Source of the DNA: Paenibacillus sp. G2S3
GTDB taxonomy: Bacteria > Bacillota > Bacilli > Paenibacillales > Paenibacillaceae
Direction of reading: 5' to 3'
Assembly: GCF_030123105.1 (NCBI RefSeq)
Contig: NZ_CP126095.1
Span: 4,774,001-4,838,000, forward strand
DNA: 64,000 nucleotides
Under the pieces are notes generated by a model. The model ran no database searches. It was not told the origin of the DNA and saw nothing but the letters and a program-made list of their open reading frames with translations. Shown in pieces: positions 15,173 through 24,274 of the stretch. The translations under genes were made by a program, and so were the position numbers. Position 1 is the stretch's first letter; every line of letters begins with the position of its first letter.

Positions 15173-16915
15173 ATGATAAAAGTTGATAACTTATCCTTCG
15201 CATTTCCGCAAAAAGAACTATATAAAAACATTTCATTTACGTTAGAAGAAGCACAACATTGCGCTTTTATAGGAACAAGTGGCAGTGGTAAAAGTACACT
15301 GATCGATATACTGATGGATCCAGAAAAATATTTGTTCGAAGGCAAGCTAGAGATGGACCCAACCTGCAAAATTGGGTATGTAAGTCAGTTTTCGCAACTA
15401 GACAAATCTAAAGAAACAACCGTTTTTGAATATATAGGAGAAGAATTTATTAAGATACAAAATGAAATAACAGCTATTCTCACTGAAATGGAAACATCAT
15501 CAGATATTGATTCATTACTCGAAAAGTATCAATTAGCTCTAGATGCCTTTGATTTAATGGATGGAAATGATTTTGAAAGCAATATTAATAAGAAACTAAA
15601 TTTAGCCAACCTCTTGAAGCTAAAAGATGCTAGGGTATCCGACCTAAGTGGTGGAGAATTCAAGCTTATTCAAGTGATGAAGGAAATGCTGACTAGTCCA
15701 GACTTAATGATTATGGATGAGCCCGATGTATTTTTAGATTTTGAAAACCTAAATGCACTTAAAAATCTTATTAATGCTCACAAAGGAATATTGCTAGTTG
15801 TTACGCATAACCGTTATCTATTGAATCATTGTTTCAACAAAATTATACACCTTGAAAACATGGAGATCCAAGAGTTCGATGGGCGATATATTGAGTATAA
15901 CTTCTCATTACTTCAGACCAAAATTGAATTACAAGAAATCGCAGTCGCTGAACAAGAAGAAATTGAGAGATACGATAACATTATTGATAATCTTAGAGCG
16001 ATCGCAACCTATAATTCAGAAGCATCTAGAGGGAGAGCGTTAAAAGCTAGGGTTAAGTTTCAAGAACGATTGGAAGCGCGAAAAATTAAAGCGCCATTCG
16101 TTGATATTAAGCAACCGAAAATCAGTTTTGGTGTGGACAATGAAATTGAAGAAGACATCACTCTTTTAAATGTGAATAATTATAGTGTTTCCTTTGATGA
16201 GTTGATTTTAGAAAATGTTAACTTTGAGATGAAACCTACAGATAAAGTAGCCCTTATCGGTCCAAACGGTACCGGGAAAACGACTTTACTCCGAGATATC
16301 TTTAAAAATAATCGTGATTCAATTGAAATAAATGCTGATATTAAAGTGACTTATCTTTCTCAGCTTCAAGACGAAGTGCTAAAGGATTCTAATACCATAC
16401 TAGAAGACTTCATCGATGCTGGGTTTGCAACTTATGACGAGATTAGAGCACATCTTTCAAACTATGGTTTTGAAGGAGAAATTCTTAATCAAAAGATAGA
16501 ATCTTTATCTGGTGGCGAAAAAAATATACTGCAATTGGCAAAAGTTTCTGCAAGCAAAGCAAACTTATTGCTTCTTGATGAACCGACAAGCCATTTAGAC
16601 ACCTATACACAAATCGCACTGGAGAAAGCCATTGAAGACTATAAAGGTGCGATTCTCATGATTTCTCATGATTTCTATTCTGTAGTAAATGGTATGGATT
16701 ATGTATTAATCATTGAAGATAAGACGATTAGAAAAATGAGTATGCGAAAATTCAGAAAGATGATTTATGCCAGTCATTTTGATAAAGATTATTTAGAAAA
16801 TGAACAAAATAAAAAAGCAGTTGAAATGAAAATAGAATTAGCTTTAAAAGACAATAATTTTGAACTTGCAAAAGGTATGGTTGACGAGCTAGAAGAGCTG
16901 ATTAAGCTGCTTTAA
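15173..16915 (+). CDS. ABC-F family ATPase (580 aa), possible ribosome-protection protein
   Basis: Two ATP-binding domains in one chain with no membrane segments, as in ABC-F translation factors that act at the ribosomal E site and in some cases dislodge antibiotics. Domain 1 has Walker A GTSGSGKST (residues 34-42) and signature LSGGEF, but its Walker B is followed by PDVFLDF instead of the usual PTNHLD. Domain 2 has GPNGTGKTT, LSGGEK and DEPTSHLD. A long charged linker with a RGRALKARVKFQERLEARK basic tip separates them, and a C-terminal helical tail follows. AAAGAAAGG precedes ATG 15173. The gene is AT-rich relative to the core genes. Resistance activity is only a possibility. Confidence 0.85.
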   Translation: MIKVDNLSFAFPQKELYKNISFTLEEAQHCAFIGTSGSGKSTLIDILMDPEKYLFEGKLEMDPTCKIGYVSQFSQLDKSKETTVFEYIGEEFIKIQNEITAILTEMETSSDIDSLLEKYQLALDAFDLMDGNDFESNINKKLNLANLLKLKDARVSDLSGGEFKLIQVMKEMLTSPDLMIMDEPDVFLDFENLNALKNLINAHKGILLVVTHNRYLLNHCFNKIIHLENMEIQEFDGRYIEYNFSLLQTKIELQEIAVAEQEEIERYDNIIDNLRAIATYNSEASRGRALKARVKFQERLEARKIKAPFVDIKQPKISFGVDNEIEEDITLLNVNNYSVSFDELILENVNFEMKPTDKVALIGPNGTGKTTLLRDIFKNNRDSIEINADIKVTYLSQLQDEVLKDSNTILEDFIDAGFATYDEIRAHLSNYGFEGEILNQKIESLSGGEKNILQLAKVSASKANLLLLDEPTSHLDTYTQIALEKAIEDYKGAILMISHDFYSVVNGMDYVLIIEDKTIRKMSMRKFRKMIYASHFDKDYLENEQNKKAVEMKIELALKDNNFELAKGMVDELEELIKLL

Positions 16916-16946
16916 ACTACAAACCTCTGGTGGGAAAATGTCTATT

Positions 16947-16984
16947 AAAAAGACACTGATGAATAAGATCTCAGTGTCTTTTTA
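16947..16984 (+). terminator. Terminator of the ABC-F gene
   Basis: AAAAAGACACTGA (16947-16959) is the exact complement of TCAGTGTCTTTTT (16971-16983), ending in a T-run. Confidence 0.9.
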
Positions 16985-17083
16985 CTGCATTGATTTGTTG
17001 ATAGTTCTTGCCGCGGACAGTGGTTCACTTATCATTAAAAATCTTTTCCAACATATCAACGGGATTTTCAGAATCGCATTCAT

Positions 17084-17677
17084 TTAATCAGTAATTTTTT
17101 TAAGTTCAAAAATAGTTGCCTCTGATAACAAGATAAGCCTATCGTTATTAACAACAAAAAAACTTAAAGGTATTCCAAGGTTTGTAGAAGGGTCACTTAT
17201 ATTTATTACTTTTACTACATCATTTATATTTAAGTCTGGGATATCTATTTTATATAATCTATAAAAAGAGTCAGAGTTATAACATGTCGCTGTAATCTCA
17301 TATAATGGGTTTTTTAGTTCATATTGATAAACACTATAGTTTTTAAGTCCTTTTGATGAAAAAAAGTCTTTTTTGATGATAATTTCATCTCCAATAATTT
17401 TTTGCCCTGTTGGATATTCAGAAGCATCATTATATGAATTTGCAAATCCTAAAAGCTTCTCAACTTTCCAAGTTCCATAGAAATCTTTTTCAGTTTCACT
17501 ATGCAAATTTATACTTTCTTGAGCACAATATACGGATGTGTTTTGGGGAATAATAGACTCATCTGTTTCAGGTTTAGGTTCACTAGAAGTATTTGGATTT
17601 GATGTCATTTCAACATTTCCACAAGCCGATGCTAGCATCAACATTATCATAATACAAACCAATAATATCTTTTTCAT
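17084..17677 (-). CDS. Uncharacterised lipoprotein (197 aa)
   Basis: A lipoprotein signal is clear: basic start MKKILL, hydrophobic stretch, and lipobox LASAC with the modified Cys at residue 19. A Ser/Pro/Thr/Glu-rich spacer (about residues 22-48) follows, then a globular domain of about 145 residues opening with DFYGTWKVEKLLGFAN. That GTWKV motif occurs in lipocalin-like or META-type small exported proteins, but I cannot assign a family. Strong AT bias sets it apart from the conserved genes. It is monocistronic, convergent with the ABC-F gene. Confidence 0.8.
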   Translation of the reverse strand: MKKILLVCIMIMLMLASACGNVEMTSNPNTSSEPKPETDESIIPQNTSVYCAQESINLHSETEKDFYGTWKVEKLLGFANSYNDASEYPTGQKIIGDEIIIKKDFFSSKGLKNYSVYQYELKNPLYEITATCYNSDSFYRLYKIDIPDLNINDVVKVINISDPSTNLGIPLSFFVVNNDRLILLSEATIFELKKITD

Positions 17678-18085
17678 ATTTCACACTCCTACTATTTTTT
17701 CAAGTTCAGATGTCTCCTTTTAGATAAAATATTTGTTTTATCAGATGCTAAATTGTTCCATTAGATAATCTCTATAATCAACTCTATTGAAGAAAGTTAA
17801 CTATTCATGTGCTTCTAATTCATTTTACACAAGATGTTTTATAAGATATTACCTGCGAAGTACAGTACATCATAAAATTATCAATCTGAAATTGAAAATC
17901 AGTCATAAACAAACACTCCTCCATTGGATTTACCGAACCCAATAAAGGAGTGAAATTTATACATATACAAAAAAGAAATTGATTGGCTTTAAATTAAGCA
18001 AAAAGAAGTTTATAGGCAAACTCATTTTAGCCTAAACACCTACCAGAAACCTACAATCCCTTACCACGCACTGCCCCTAACCCTT
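17678..18085. other. Intergenic region with one hairpin
   Basis: No gene is seen. CACTCCTCCATTGG (17914-17927) and CCAATAAAGGAGTG (17939-17952) form an imperfect stem of about 14 bp without a T-run. The rest is AT-rich and featureless to me. Confidence 0.45.
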
Positions 18086-18901
18086 TCAACTAACCTTATG
18101 CTCAATCCGCAGCTTATCTGCTACCATGGCAATAAATTCCGAGTTAGTAGGCTTAGATTTGGAGATATTAATGGTGTAGCCGAATAAATGGCTGATGGAG
18201 TCGATGTTGCCACGGGTCCAAGCCACTTCAATCGCATGGCGAATCGCGCGTTCAACGCGTGAAGGGGTGGTCTTGAATTTCTCTGCTATGGCTGGATACA
18301 GCGTTTTTGTAATTGCACCAAGGATCTCGATATTGTTATATACCATGGTGATCGCTTCGCGCAGGTACTGATAGCCCTTAATATGTGCTGGAACACCGAT
18401 TTCATGGATGATCGAGGTAATGTTAGCATCAAGGTTCTTGCCCTTCGTAAGCGGCACTACATTCGATCTGGACGTCGACGAATAGTTGTACATGTTAGAG
18501 GATGAGCTCATGCTGCCTTGGACCCCTACAAGCTGACGTACACGATTTGCCAGGACCTCCATATCGAACGGTTTCAAAATATAATAGGATGCACCAAGCT
18601 GTACAGCTCTTTGAGTGATGTTCTCCTGACCAAAAGCGGTCAGCATGATGATCTTCGGTTGAGGATTCAGATCCATATCACGCAGACGTTCCAAGACACC
18701 CAGACCGTCTAAATGTGGCATGATGATATCAAGAATAAGGACATCGGGAACTTTGCGTGCTTCGCTCAGCATTTGAAGCACTTCTTCACCATTGTAGGCG
18801 ATACCCGTTACCGTCATATCTTCTTGTTCAGAAATGTATTCGGAAAGCAAATTCGTAAACTCCCTGTTATCATCGGCCAACAACACTTCAATATTCTGCA
18901 C
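18086..18901 (-). CDS. spo0A: Sporulation master response regulator Spo0A (271 aa)
   Basis: When phosphorylated by the phosphorelay, Spo0A binds 0A boxes to start sporulation and repress abrB-type genes. The receiver domain (about residues 1-125) has the acidic pocket LLADDN, phospho-acceptor Asp58 in LILDIIMP and the KPFD lysine. A Ser/Asn-rich linker (133-150) leads to the Spo0A C-terminal domain, with the recognition helix in [17 protein letters not shown]. The start is a GTG, preceded by AAGGAGG. It follows spoIVB as in B. subtilis. Three 0A boxes upstream indicate autoregulation. Confidence 0.97.
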   Translation of the reverse strand: MQNIEVLLADDNREFTNLLSEYISEQEDMTVTGIAYNGEEVLQMLSEARKVPDVLILDIIMPHLDGLGVLERLRDMDLNPQPKIIMLTAFGQENITQRAVQLGASYYILKPFDMEVLANRVRQLVGVQGSMSSSSNMYNYSSTSRSNVVPLTKGKNLDANITSIIHEIGVPAHIKGYQYLREAITMVYNNIEILGAITKTLYPAIAEKFKTTPSRVERAIRHAIEVAWTRGNIDSISHLFGYTINISKSKPTNSEFIAMVADKLRIEHKVS

Positions 18902-18967
18902 TGGCTGCTTCCTCCTTAATTATATCTGCTATTCGAAAATAACATTTTTTTCTTGTCTCTTAACATT

Positions 18968-19086
18968 TTCGACATGGAGATTGAATTCCCTTCTGTCGAA
19001 AATTATTTTTCTTTATTTTTTTTCTGGCATGGATTATAATTAAATATTTTATTTCAAAGTTCGATGATCTTCGTAATGCTTCGACA
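18968..19086 (-). promoter_or_regulatory. spo0A promoter region with three perfect 0A boxes
   Basis: TGTCGAA, the Spo0A-P site, occurs exactly three times: on the minus strand at 18968-18974 and 19080-19086, and on the plus strand at 18994-19000. In B. subtilis, 0A boxes at spo0A drive the switch from the vegetative to the sigma-H promoter. I could not place the -35/-10 boxes with confidence. Confidence 0.75.
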
Positions 19087-19119
19087 AAAAAATCTTAAGG
19101 CTAAACCGCCTTAAGATTT
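19083..19119 (-). terminator. Terminator of spoIVB overlapping its last codons
   Basis: A 12-bp perfect stem: AAATCTTAAGGC at 19090-19101 with GCCTTAAGATTT at 19108-19119. The minus strand continues with a run of T. The stem includes the spoIVB stop codon, and the T-run overlaps an 0A box. Confidence 0.85.
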
Positions 19120-20237
19120 AATGGATACCTATTCTCCTGTAGGGTTACACCAGAATCCTTAAGCATCCATTCGATGAAGCAACCGTAGCCGGACTTAGGA
19201 TCATTTACAAATACATGAGTTACAGCGCCGATGAGACGTCCATTTTGAACGATTGGACTTCCGCTCATCCCTTGAACGATACCACCTGTCTTATCGATCA
19301 GTCGCGGATCTGTGATACGAATGACCATACCCTTTGTCGCTGGTGTCTGCTGATGTGCCACATGAATGATCTCAACCTTAAATCGCTCCACCTGCTGCCC
19401 ATCTACAACGGTAAGAATCTCAGCAGGTCCTTCCTTGACTTGATTGCTCATCGCAACAGGAATAGGTTCTTTGTAAAGACTATGCTCGGGATTACGACTC
19501 ATTTTACCGAAGATACCAAAATCTGTGTTGCTCTCAACATTGCCAAGGACTTGGCTTTCTTTCAAGAAATGAGCTCTTTTCTCACCTGGATCGCCATCCT
19601 GGCTTTTAGATATCGAAGTTACACTCGACTGAACAATATGACCGCTGCCAACTACGATTGGTGTTCCTGTATTCATGTCCGTAATAACATGTCCTAACGC
19701 TCCATAAACACCCTGTTTCGGGGCATAGAAAGTTAACGTGCCGACACCCGCTGCAGAATCTCGAATGTACAGGCCTAACCTCCAGACTTTGTCATTAATA
19801 TCGTACGCAGGTTTGAGCTTGGCTGTATGCTCTTTCCCAGCACGTTTAAAGACAATCGTCAGAGAATTATTCGCTTTTCCAGCACGATCCACCAGCTTGG
19901 CTACCTTAGATAACTCGTCCAACTTCTCTCCATCAATGGAGATCATCAAATCACCTGGCACCAAACCGCTGATCTCACCTGGGGAAACCTTGGATTTCTC
20001 GGATACTTCAATCAGATGATGTCCTACAACCAGAACACCTGCTGATTTCACCTTTACTCCGATCGTTTGACCTCCCGGGATCACCTTCAGTTCCGGTTTC
20101 ATTCCTTGCGCAGTCACCTTAGCAGGTTCACTGTTCAGTGGTGCGGCAAAACTTTGGTGGGTTCCCGTTATGCCCGATAAACTAAGAAAGAAGGCAAATA
20201 AAAGGCCTGGCATTAACTTCCTGAGGTTAGGCTTCAA
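19101..20237 (-). CDS. spoIVB: SpoIVB serine peptidase (378 aa)
   Basis: SpoIVB is made in the forespore and secreted to the intermembrane space, where it cleaves SpoIVFA so that pro-sigma-K is activated in the mother cell. The N-terminal membrane anchor (about residues 8-32) is followed by a PDZ domain (about 75-145, GLVPGDLMISIDGEKL) and the S55 protease domain. The catalytic triad is His183 (ALGHVITD), Asp310 (RITDPRL) and Ser325 (QGMSGSP). The recN-spoIVB-spo0A order is that of B. subtilis. A forespore-specific promoter is expected but could not be assigned. Confidence 0.96.
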   Translation of the reverse strand: MKPNLRKLMPGLLFAFFLSLSGITGTHQSFAAPLNSEPAKVTAQGMKPELKVIPGGQTIGVKVKSAGVLVVGHHLIEVSEKSKVSPGEISGLVPGDLMISIDGEKLDELSKVAKLVDRAGKANNSLTIVFKRAGKEHTAKLKPAYDINDKVWRLGLYIRDSAAGVGTLTFYAPKQGVYGALGHVITDMNTGTPIVVGSGHIVQSSVTSISKSQDGDPGEKRAHFLKESQVLGNVESNTDFGIFGKMSRNPEHSLYKEPIPVAMSNQVKEGPAEILTVVDGQQVERFKVEIIHVAHQQTPATKGMVIRITDPRLIDKTGGIVQGMSGSPIVQNGRLIGAVTHVFVNDPKSGYGCFIEWMLKDSGVTLQENRYPLNLKAV

Positions 20238-20351
20238 TGGCTGTCACGCTCCCTTTTGCTTCTTTCGCTTGACGAAAAAGGTGGTCGCCAATTGCGTACC
20301 TATAAGATAACCTTGCCCCCAGGCTTTTATTACTGTCAATCATTGTTCCGC

Positions 20352-22079
20352 TTAGCTTGTTGCAGCCTTACTTGCCTCAGCCAAATTGAGCATTTCCTGC
20401 GAATGGTGCAATGTTTTTTCGGTAATTTCCACCCCACCCAGCATTCGGGCCAGCTCCATTACACGTCCATCATTCGAGAGTGATTCCACTTCCGTCATGG
20501 TTCTTCCGTCCTCAACTTTTTTGCGGATTAAGTACTGATGATCAGCCATACAAGCCACCTGAGGTAAGTGTGTAATGGAGAACACCTGACAGGTGGAGGA
20601 CAGCTTATACAGTTTATCTGCAATGGATTGAGCAGCACGACCACTCACACCGGTATCTACCTCATCAAAAATCAGAACTGGAATCGCATCATGACGCGCA
20701 AAAATACTCTTCATTGCCAGCATAATTCGCGACAACTCACCACCCGAGGCAATTTTGCCAAGAGGTCTTAGCGGTTCGCCAGGGTTAGGGGAAATCATAA
20801 ATTCCGCACTGTCGATCCCTTGTCTTGTAAGACGAATACGCCGACCCTCATATTCAACTCCACGTGGGTCCTCCAGCGTGTCCAATTTAACCTGTAGCGA
20901 GGTTCTTTCCATCTGAAGATCCTTAAGCTCACTCTCCACTTGCGTGGCCAAATCAGACGCACAAAGCTTCCGGGCTTCACTTAATTCAGTTGCTGCTTCC
21001 ATCAATACAGAGAGCAATGCATCTCGTTTGGTCGTCAGTTTCTCCAGATATTCATCTTTATTCTCAAGCAGATCGGTTTCCCGATGGATTTGTTCATAAT
21101 AAGCCAGAATCTGTTCTACACTATCTCCGTATTTACGGCGGAGTCCGGTAATTAAATCGAGACGATTCTCGATTTCTTCGAGTCGCTGTGGATTGAATTC
21201 GATCTCTTCTCGGTAATCACGAAGCTGAAATGCAGCATCCTCCAGCTGATAATAGGAGGATTGCAACTGCTCGAGCACGGATTTAAGACCCTTTTCATCG
21301 TAACGAACCGCATCCTCGAGTCTGGAAATGACATTACCGATGGATTCTAAGCCTTGTCTATCGTACAGGAGCTCATAAGCACCAGATACGGAATCCATCA
21401 TTTTCTCACTGTGGGATAGTTTGACCCGTTCTTCGGCAAGTAATTCATCTTCTCCCGGTTTTAATGCGGCAGATGAAATTTCTTCTAACTGAAAACGGTA
21501 TAAATCAAGCATTTGGTAAGCCTTCTGGCTGGATTCCTGCAGCTCACGGAGCTCTTTCTCCACTTTTGCAAATGCTGAATACTTTTCCTGATAAACCACT
21601 TTAAGCGGCCCGATAATGGGTTCTCCGTATGTATCCAGCAGACCCAAATGTCGTTCTGCCTTCAATAAGTTTTGGTGTTCATGCTGTCCATGAATATTGA
21701 CCAGCTGTTCACCAATTTCACGAAGCATAGTAAGATTGACCATCTGTCCGTTTACACGTGATGTACTTTTACCCTGAGAGGTAAGCTCACGACGTATAAT
21801 AAGATGCTCCTCGCGCTGAGCCTCAATGCCAAGACGCTCTAAAGTATCCCAGACGGGATGACCGCTGGGAAGGCTGAAGAGCGCTTCCATCTCTGCTTTT
21901 TCACAACCGTAACGAATAGAGTCCGCGGAGCCGCGGCCTCCGACAATTAGTGCGAGCGCATCAATAATAATGGATTTACCTGCACCGGTCTCCCCTGTAA
22001 GCACATGGAAGCCAGGATAAAAATGCACATCTACCGCCTCAACGACGGCTAGATTGCGGATAGACAAGGTTTCTAACAC
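20352..22079 (-). CDS. recN: DNA repair protein RecN (575 aa)
   Basis: An SMC-like ATPase that gathers at double-strand breaks early in recombinational repair. Walker A is GETGAGKSI near residues 29-37. Two long coiled-coil arms (about 150-370) flank a central hinge. The C-terminal part carries the ABC signature ASGGELSRIMLA, Walker B PVLIFDEVDTGVSG and ITHLPQVA. The N-terminus MLETLSIRNLAVVE is the family standard. It follows argR by 62 bases and is probably in the same transcript, as in B. subtilis (ahrC-recN). Confidence 0.97.
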   Translation of the reverse strand: MLETLSIRNLAVVEAVDVHFYPGFHVLTGETGAGKSIIIDALALIVGGRGSADSIRYGCEKAEMEALFSLPSGHPVWDTLERLGIEAQREEHLIIRRELTSQGKSTSRVNGQMVNLTMLREIGEQLVNIHGQHEHQNLLKAERHLGLLDTYGEPIIGPLKVVYQEKYSAFAKVEKELRELQESSQKAYQMLDLYRFQLEEISSAALKPGEDELLAEERVKLSHSEKMMDSVSGAYELLYDRQGLESIGNVISRLEDAVRYDEKGLKSVLEQLQSSYYQLEDAAFQLRDYREEIEFNPQRLEEIENRLDLITGLRRKYGDSVEQILAYYEQIHRETDLLENKDEYLEKLTTKRDALLSVLMEAATELSEARKLCASDLATQVESELKDLQMERTSLQVKLDTLEDPRGVEYEGRRIRLTRQGIDSAEFMISPNPGEPLRPLGKIASGGELSRIMLAMKSIFARHDAIPVLIFDEVDTGVSGRAAQSIADKLYKLSSTCQVFSITHLPQVACMADHQYLIRKKVEDGRTMTEVESLSNDGRVMELARMLGGVEITEKTLHHSQEMLNLAEASKAATS

Positions 22080-22141
22080 TAATAGAGCACCTCCGAGAAG
22101 ATGATAAGAATTTGATAGAATGAAATGAATACTTTCTATAT

Positions 22142-22591
22142 TTAAGAAATGTAACCCATGATTTGTGAAATTACGGTCTTACTATCCTCAGGCTGGCGGC
22201 AAATAATAAGAATGGTATCATCACCAGAGATGGTCCCCATAATTTGTGGCCAGTCAATATTGTCAATCAAGGCAGCCACTGAATTAGCCGTCCCCGGCAA
22301 GCATTTCATCACCACAAGATTAGCCGATGAATCGATCTGCACAAAATTATCCACCAAAACGCGCTTCAGCTTCTGTATTGGATTGTACCGTTGGTCAGTT
22401 GGAAGCGAATATTTGTATCTTCCATCATCCATAGGAACCTTGATGAGCAATAGCTCTTTAATATCTCGAGATACTGTAGCTTGAGTAACCTGAAAACCAG
22501 ATTCACGCAAGGCTTCTACCAGCTCGTCCTGTGTCTCGATATCTTTTTGCGTAATAATCTCACGTATCTTAATATGTCGTTGACCCTTCAT
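22142..22591 (-). CDS. argR: Arginine repressor ArgR/AhrC (149 aa)
   Basis: A hexameric regulator that, with arginine, represses biosynthetic genes and activates catabolic genes. The N-terminal winged helix-turn-helix has the diagnostic [13 protein letters not shown] (about residues 34-46). The C-terminal hexamerisation and arginine-binding domain has [13 protein letters not shown], with the Asp pair that contacts arginine. The length is typical. A strong AGGAGG site precedes ATG 22591. It sits between tlyA and recN as in B. subtilis, but is separated from tlyA by an extra gene and a 60-bp tandem duplication. Confidence 0.96.
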   Translation of the reverse strand: MKGQRHIKIREIITQKDIETQDELVEALRESGFQVTQATVSRDIKELLLIKVPMDDGRYKYSLPTDQRYNPIQKLKRVLVDNFVQIDSSANLVVMKCLPGTANSVAALIDNIDWPQIMGTISGDDTILIICRQPEDSKTVISQIMGYIS

Positions 22592-22605
22592 TGTTGCCTC
22601 CTAAA

Positions 22606-22725
22606 AGTTTTGTAAGCGACACTTCCAGATTAGCAGCGACAAAACTACATCGGAAGCATGGACTTAGTTTTGTAAGCGATGCTCCCCGAATTGCTTCGGC
22701 AAAACTACTTCGGAAGCATACACCT
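22606..22725. repeat. Tandem 60-bp duplication
   Basis: Two head-to-tail 60-base units (22606-22665 and 22666-22725). Both begin AGTTTTGTAAGCGA, have CAAAACTAC in the middle and CGGAAGCAT near the end. The internal TAGTTTTG/CAAAACTA and GCTTCGG/CCGAAG-type complementarity makes each unit able to fold. It lies just upstream of the argR ribosome binding site. Confidence 0.85.
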
Positions 22726-22739
22726 AGTTAAATATGGAC

Positions 22740-23219
22740 TCAGTTTGATTCTCCGTCATCTCTGCCAAGCTTAATCACTTGAATAGATCCCGATGCAGTA
22801 TTTACGTACAAAACTCCGCTACATTCCGGATAAATCAGCAAGTACGGAAGCAAGGTATCTCGTAAGCCACTACCTGTGAAATCCAAAGGTTTGCGTGGTC
22901 TGGAAAGGATGACCAAATATATCGATCCTTCTTCCTTAGTCGCCACATAATCTATAAATAACCGGCTATACATCTGCGCCCCGTTTACGTTGAAGGACAA
23001 CGGGATTTTTAATTTCCCTCCAACGACCTCATACCCTTCATCCTCTAGTATGTCTATAGATGGGTGAGGAATAATCACTTTATTAAACGGGATCTGATCC
23101 TTCATGAAAGAGCGTGGAGAACTTTGCAGCCATATATATATCCGATATATTATAAAAATCGATAATGCTACTCCAATAAACGCCATAACGACCTTGTCAG
23201 AGCTACCCGCCACTATCAA
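22740..23219 (-). CDS. Uncharacterised membrane-anchored protein (159 aa)
   Basis: I do not recognise the family. One N-terminal membrane helix (about residues 9-30, VVMAFIGVALSIFIIYRIYIW) is followed by a soluble domain rich in beta strands (KVIIPHPSIDILEDEGYEVV, then LRDTLLPYLLIYPECSGVLY). It is probably anchored with the domain in the cytoplasm, since the flanking residues after the helix are basic. It lies between tlyA and argR on the same strand, at a point where B. subtilis has no gene, so it is likely a lineage-specific operon member. Confidence 0.75.
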   Translation of the reverse strand: MIVAGSSDKVVMAFIGVALSIFIIYRIYIWLQSSPRSFMKDQIPFNKVIIPHPSIDILEDEGYEVVGGKLKIPLSFNVNGAQMYSRLFIDYVATKEEGSIYLVILSRPRKPLDFTGSGLRDTLLPYLLIYPECSGVLYVNTASGSIQVIKLGRDDGESN

Positions 23220-23320
23220 TCACCTCGGTGATTTATTCGCGTGAGGCCATGCTAATTCCTTCTTCTGGTCCGTCTTTTTAGGAGCTTTCCGCATAATCGA
23301 TCTTATTACTTGACCATATG

Positions 23321-23352
23321 GAAAAAGAAACTCACCGGCGCGATGAGTTTCC
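23321..23352 (-). terminator. Terminator overlapping the end of tlyA
   Basis: GAAACTCA (23327-23334) pairs with TGAGTTTC (23344-23351). On the minus strand a TTTTTCC run follows. The tlyA stop lies inside the hairpin. Confidence 0.7.
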
Positions 23353-24228
23353 ATGAGTTGAATTTACATTAAAGGTACCCGTAGCCTGCTTAATCACTTC
23401 ATCCGCTAGAGATGGGAAATCCTCCACTGGAATGACTAGTGATACAGCCTCTGAAGGTATTAACACTTCTTCTTCCGCTGTTTCAGTCGTTAGTCTCCAG
23501 TGAGCAAGAAACTCAATATTGCCTTCCCCACCAGTAATCGGTGAGAAGGTTAAACCCTGTAGTTGGTAACCCAGCTCTGCAGCCATAGTCAGTACATTAA
23601 TCAATACCTCTTTGTGGACAGCAGAATCACGAATCACACCTGATTTACCAACCTTCTCCCGTCCTGCTTCGAACTGCGGCTTAATTAGCGCAGCAATATC
23701 CGCCGGGCGCTTAAGCAAGGCTTTGAGCGGTGGAAGAATTATTTTTAAGGAGATAAATGAAACATCAATACTCGCGAAATCTGGAATCGGACCCACCAAA
23801 TCCGGAGGCGTCATATATCGGAAATTCGTTCGTTCCATGACACTAACACGTTCATCATTTCGCAGCGACCAATCCAGTTGATTATAGCCAACATCAATCG
23901 CATACACATGGTTTACTCCATTCTGAAGGGCACAATCCGTGAAGCCTCCAGTAGAAGCACCGATGTCTAACATAGTCCGTCCTGTGAGATCAATATTAAA
24001 TTGGCGAAGAGCCTTCTCCAGCTTTAGACCCCCACGACTGACATAAGGATGCACAGAGCCTTTAACCTTTAGGGTAGCCTCTCGGGACACCTTCATGCCA
24101 GCCTTTTCAATGCGTTCCTCATCCGCGAGCACCAGCCCTGCCATAATGGCGGCTTTAGCCTTCTCACGGCTTTCATAAAAACCTTGCTCAACAAGCAGTA
24201 CATCTATCCGTTCTTTACGGTGTTCCAT
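23332..24228 (-). CDS. tlyA: TlyA-family rRNA 2'-O-methyltransferase (298 aa)
   Basis: An N-terminal S4 RNA-binding domain (ERIDVLLVEQGFYESREKAK, then AGLVLADEERIEKAG) is joined to an FtsJ/RrmJ-like methyltransferase with the SAM site MLDIGASTGGFTDCAL. Homologues methylate 16S and/or 23S rRNA and affect capreomycin sensitivity in mycobacteria. The B. subtilis counterpart is YqxC, also between dxs and ahrC. The start is put at ATG 24228 (GGGAG six bases upstream); a longer frame would overlap the end of dxs by 35 bases. Confidence 0.9.
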   Translation of the reverse strand: MEHRKERIDVLLVEQGFYESREKAKAAIMAGLVLADEERIEKAGMKVSREATLKVKGSVHPYVSRGGLKLEKALRQFNIDLTGRTMLDIGASTGGFTDCALQNGVNHVYAIDVGYNQLDWSLRNDERVSVMERTNFRYMTPPDLVGPIPDFASIDVSFISLKIILPPLKALLKRPADIAALIKPQFEAGREKVGKSGVIRDSAVHKEVLINVLTMAAELGYQLQGLTFSPITGGEGNIEFLAHWRLTTETAEEEVLIPSEAVSLVIPVEDFPSLADEVIKQATGTFNVNSTHGNSSRR

Positions 24229-24274
24229 GGTCATCTCCCGATCGTTCAAAGGGTTACTAATTTCCGGCTTCCAC

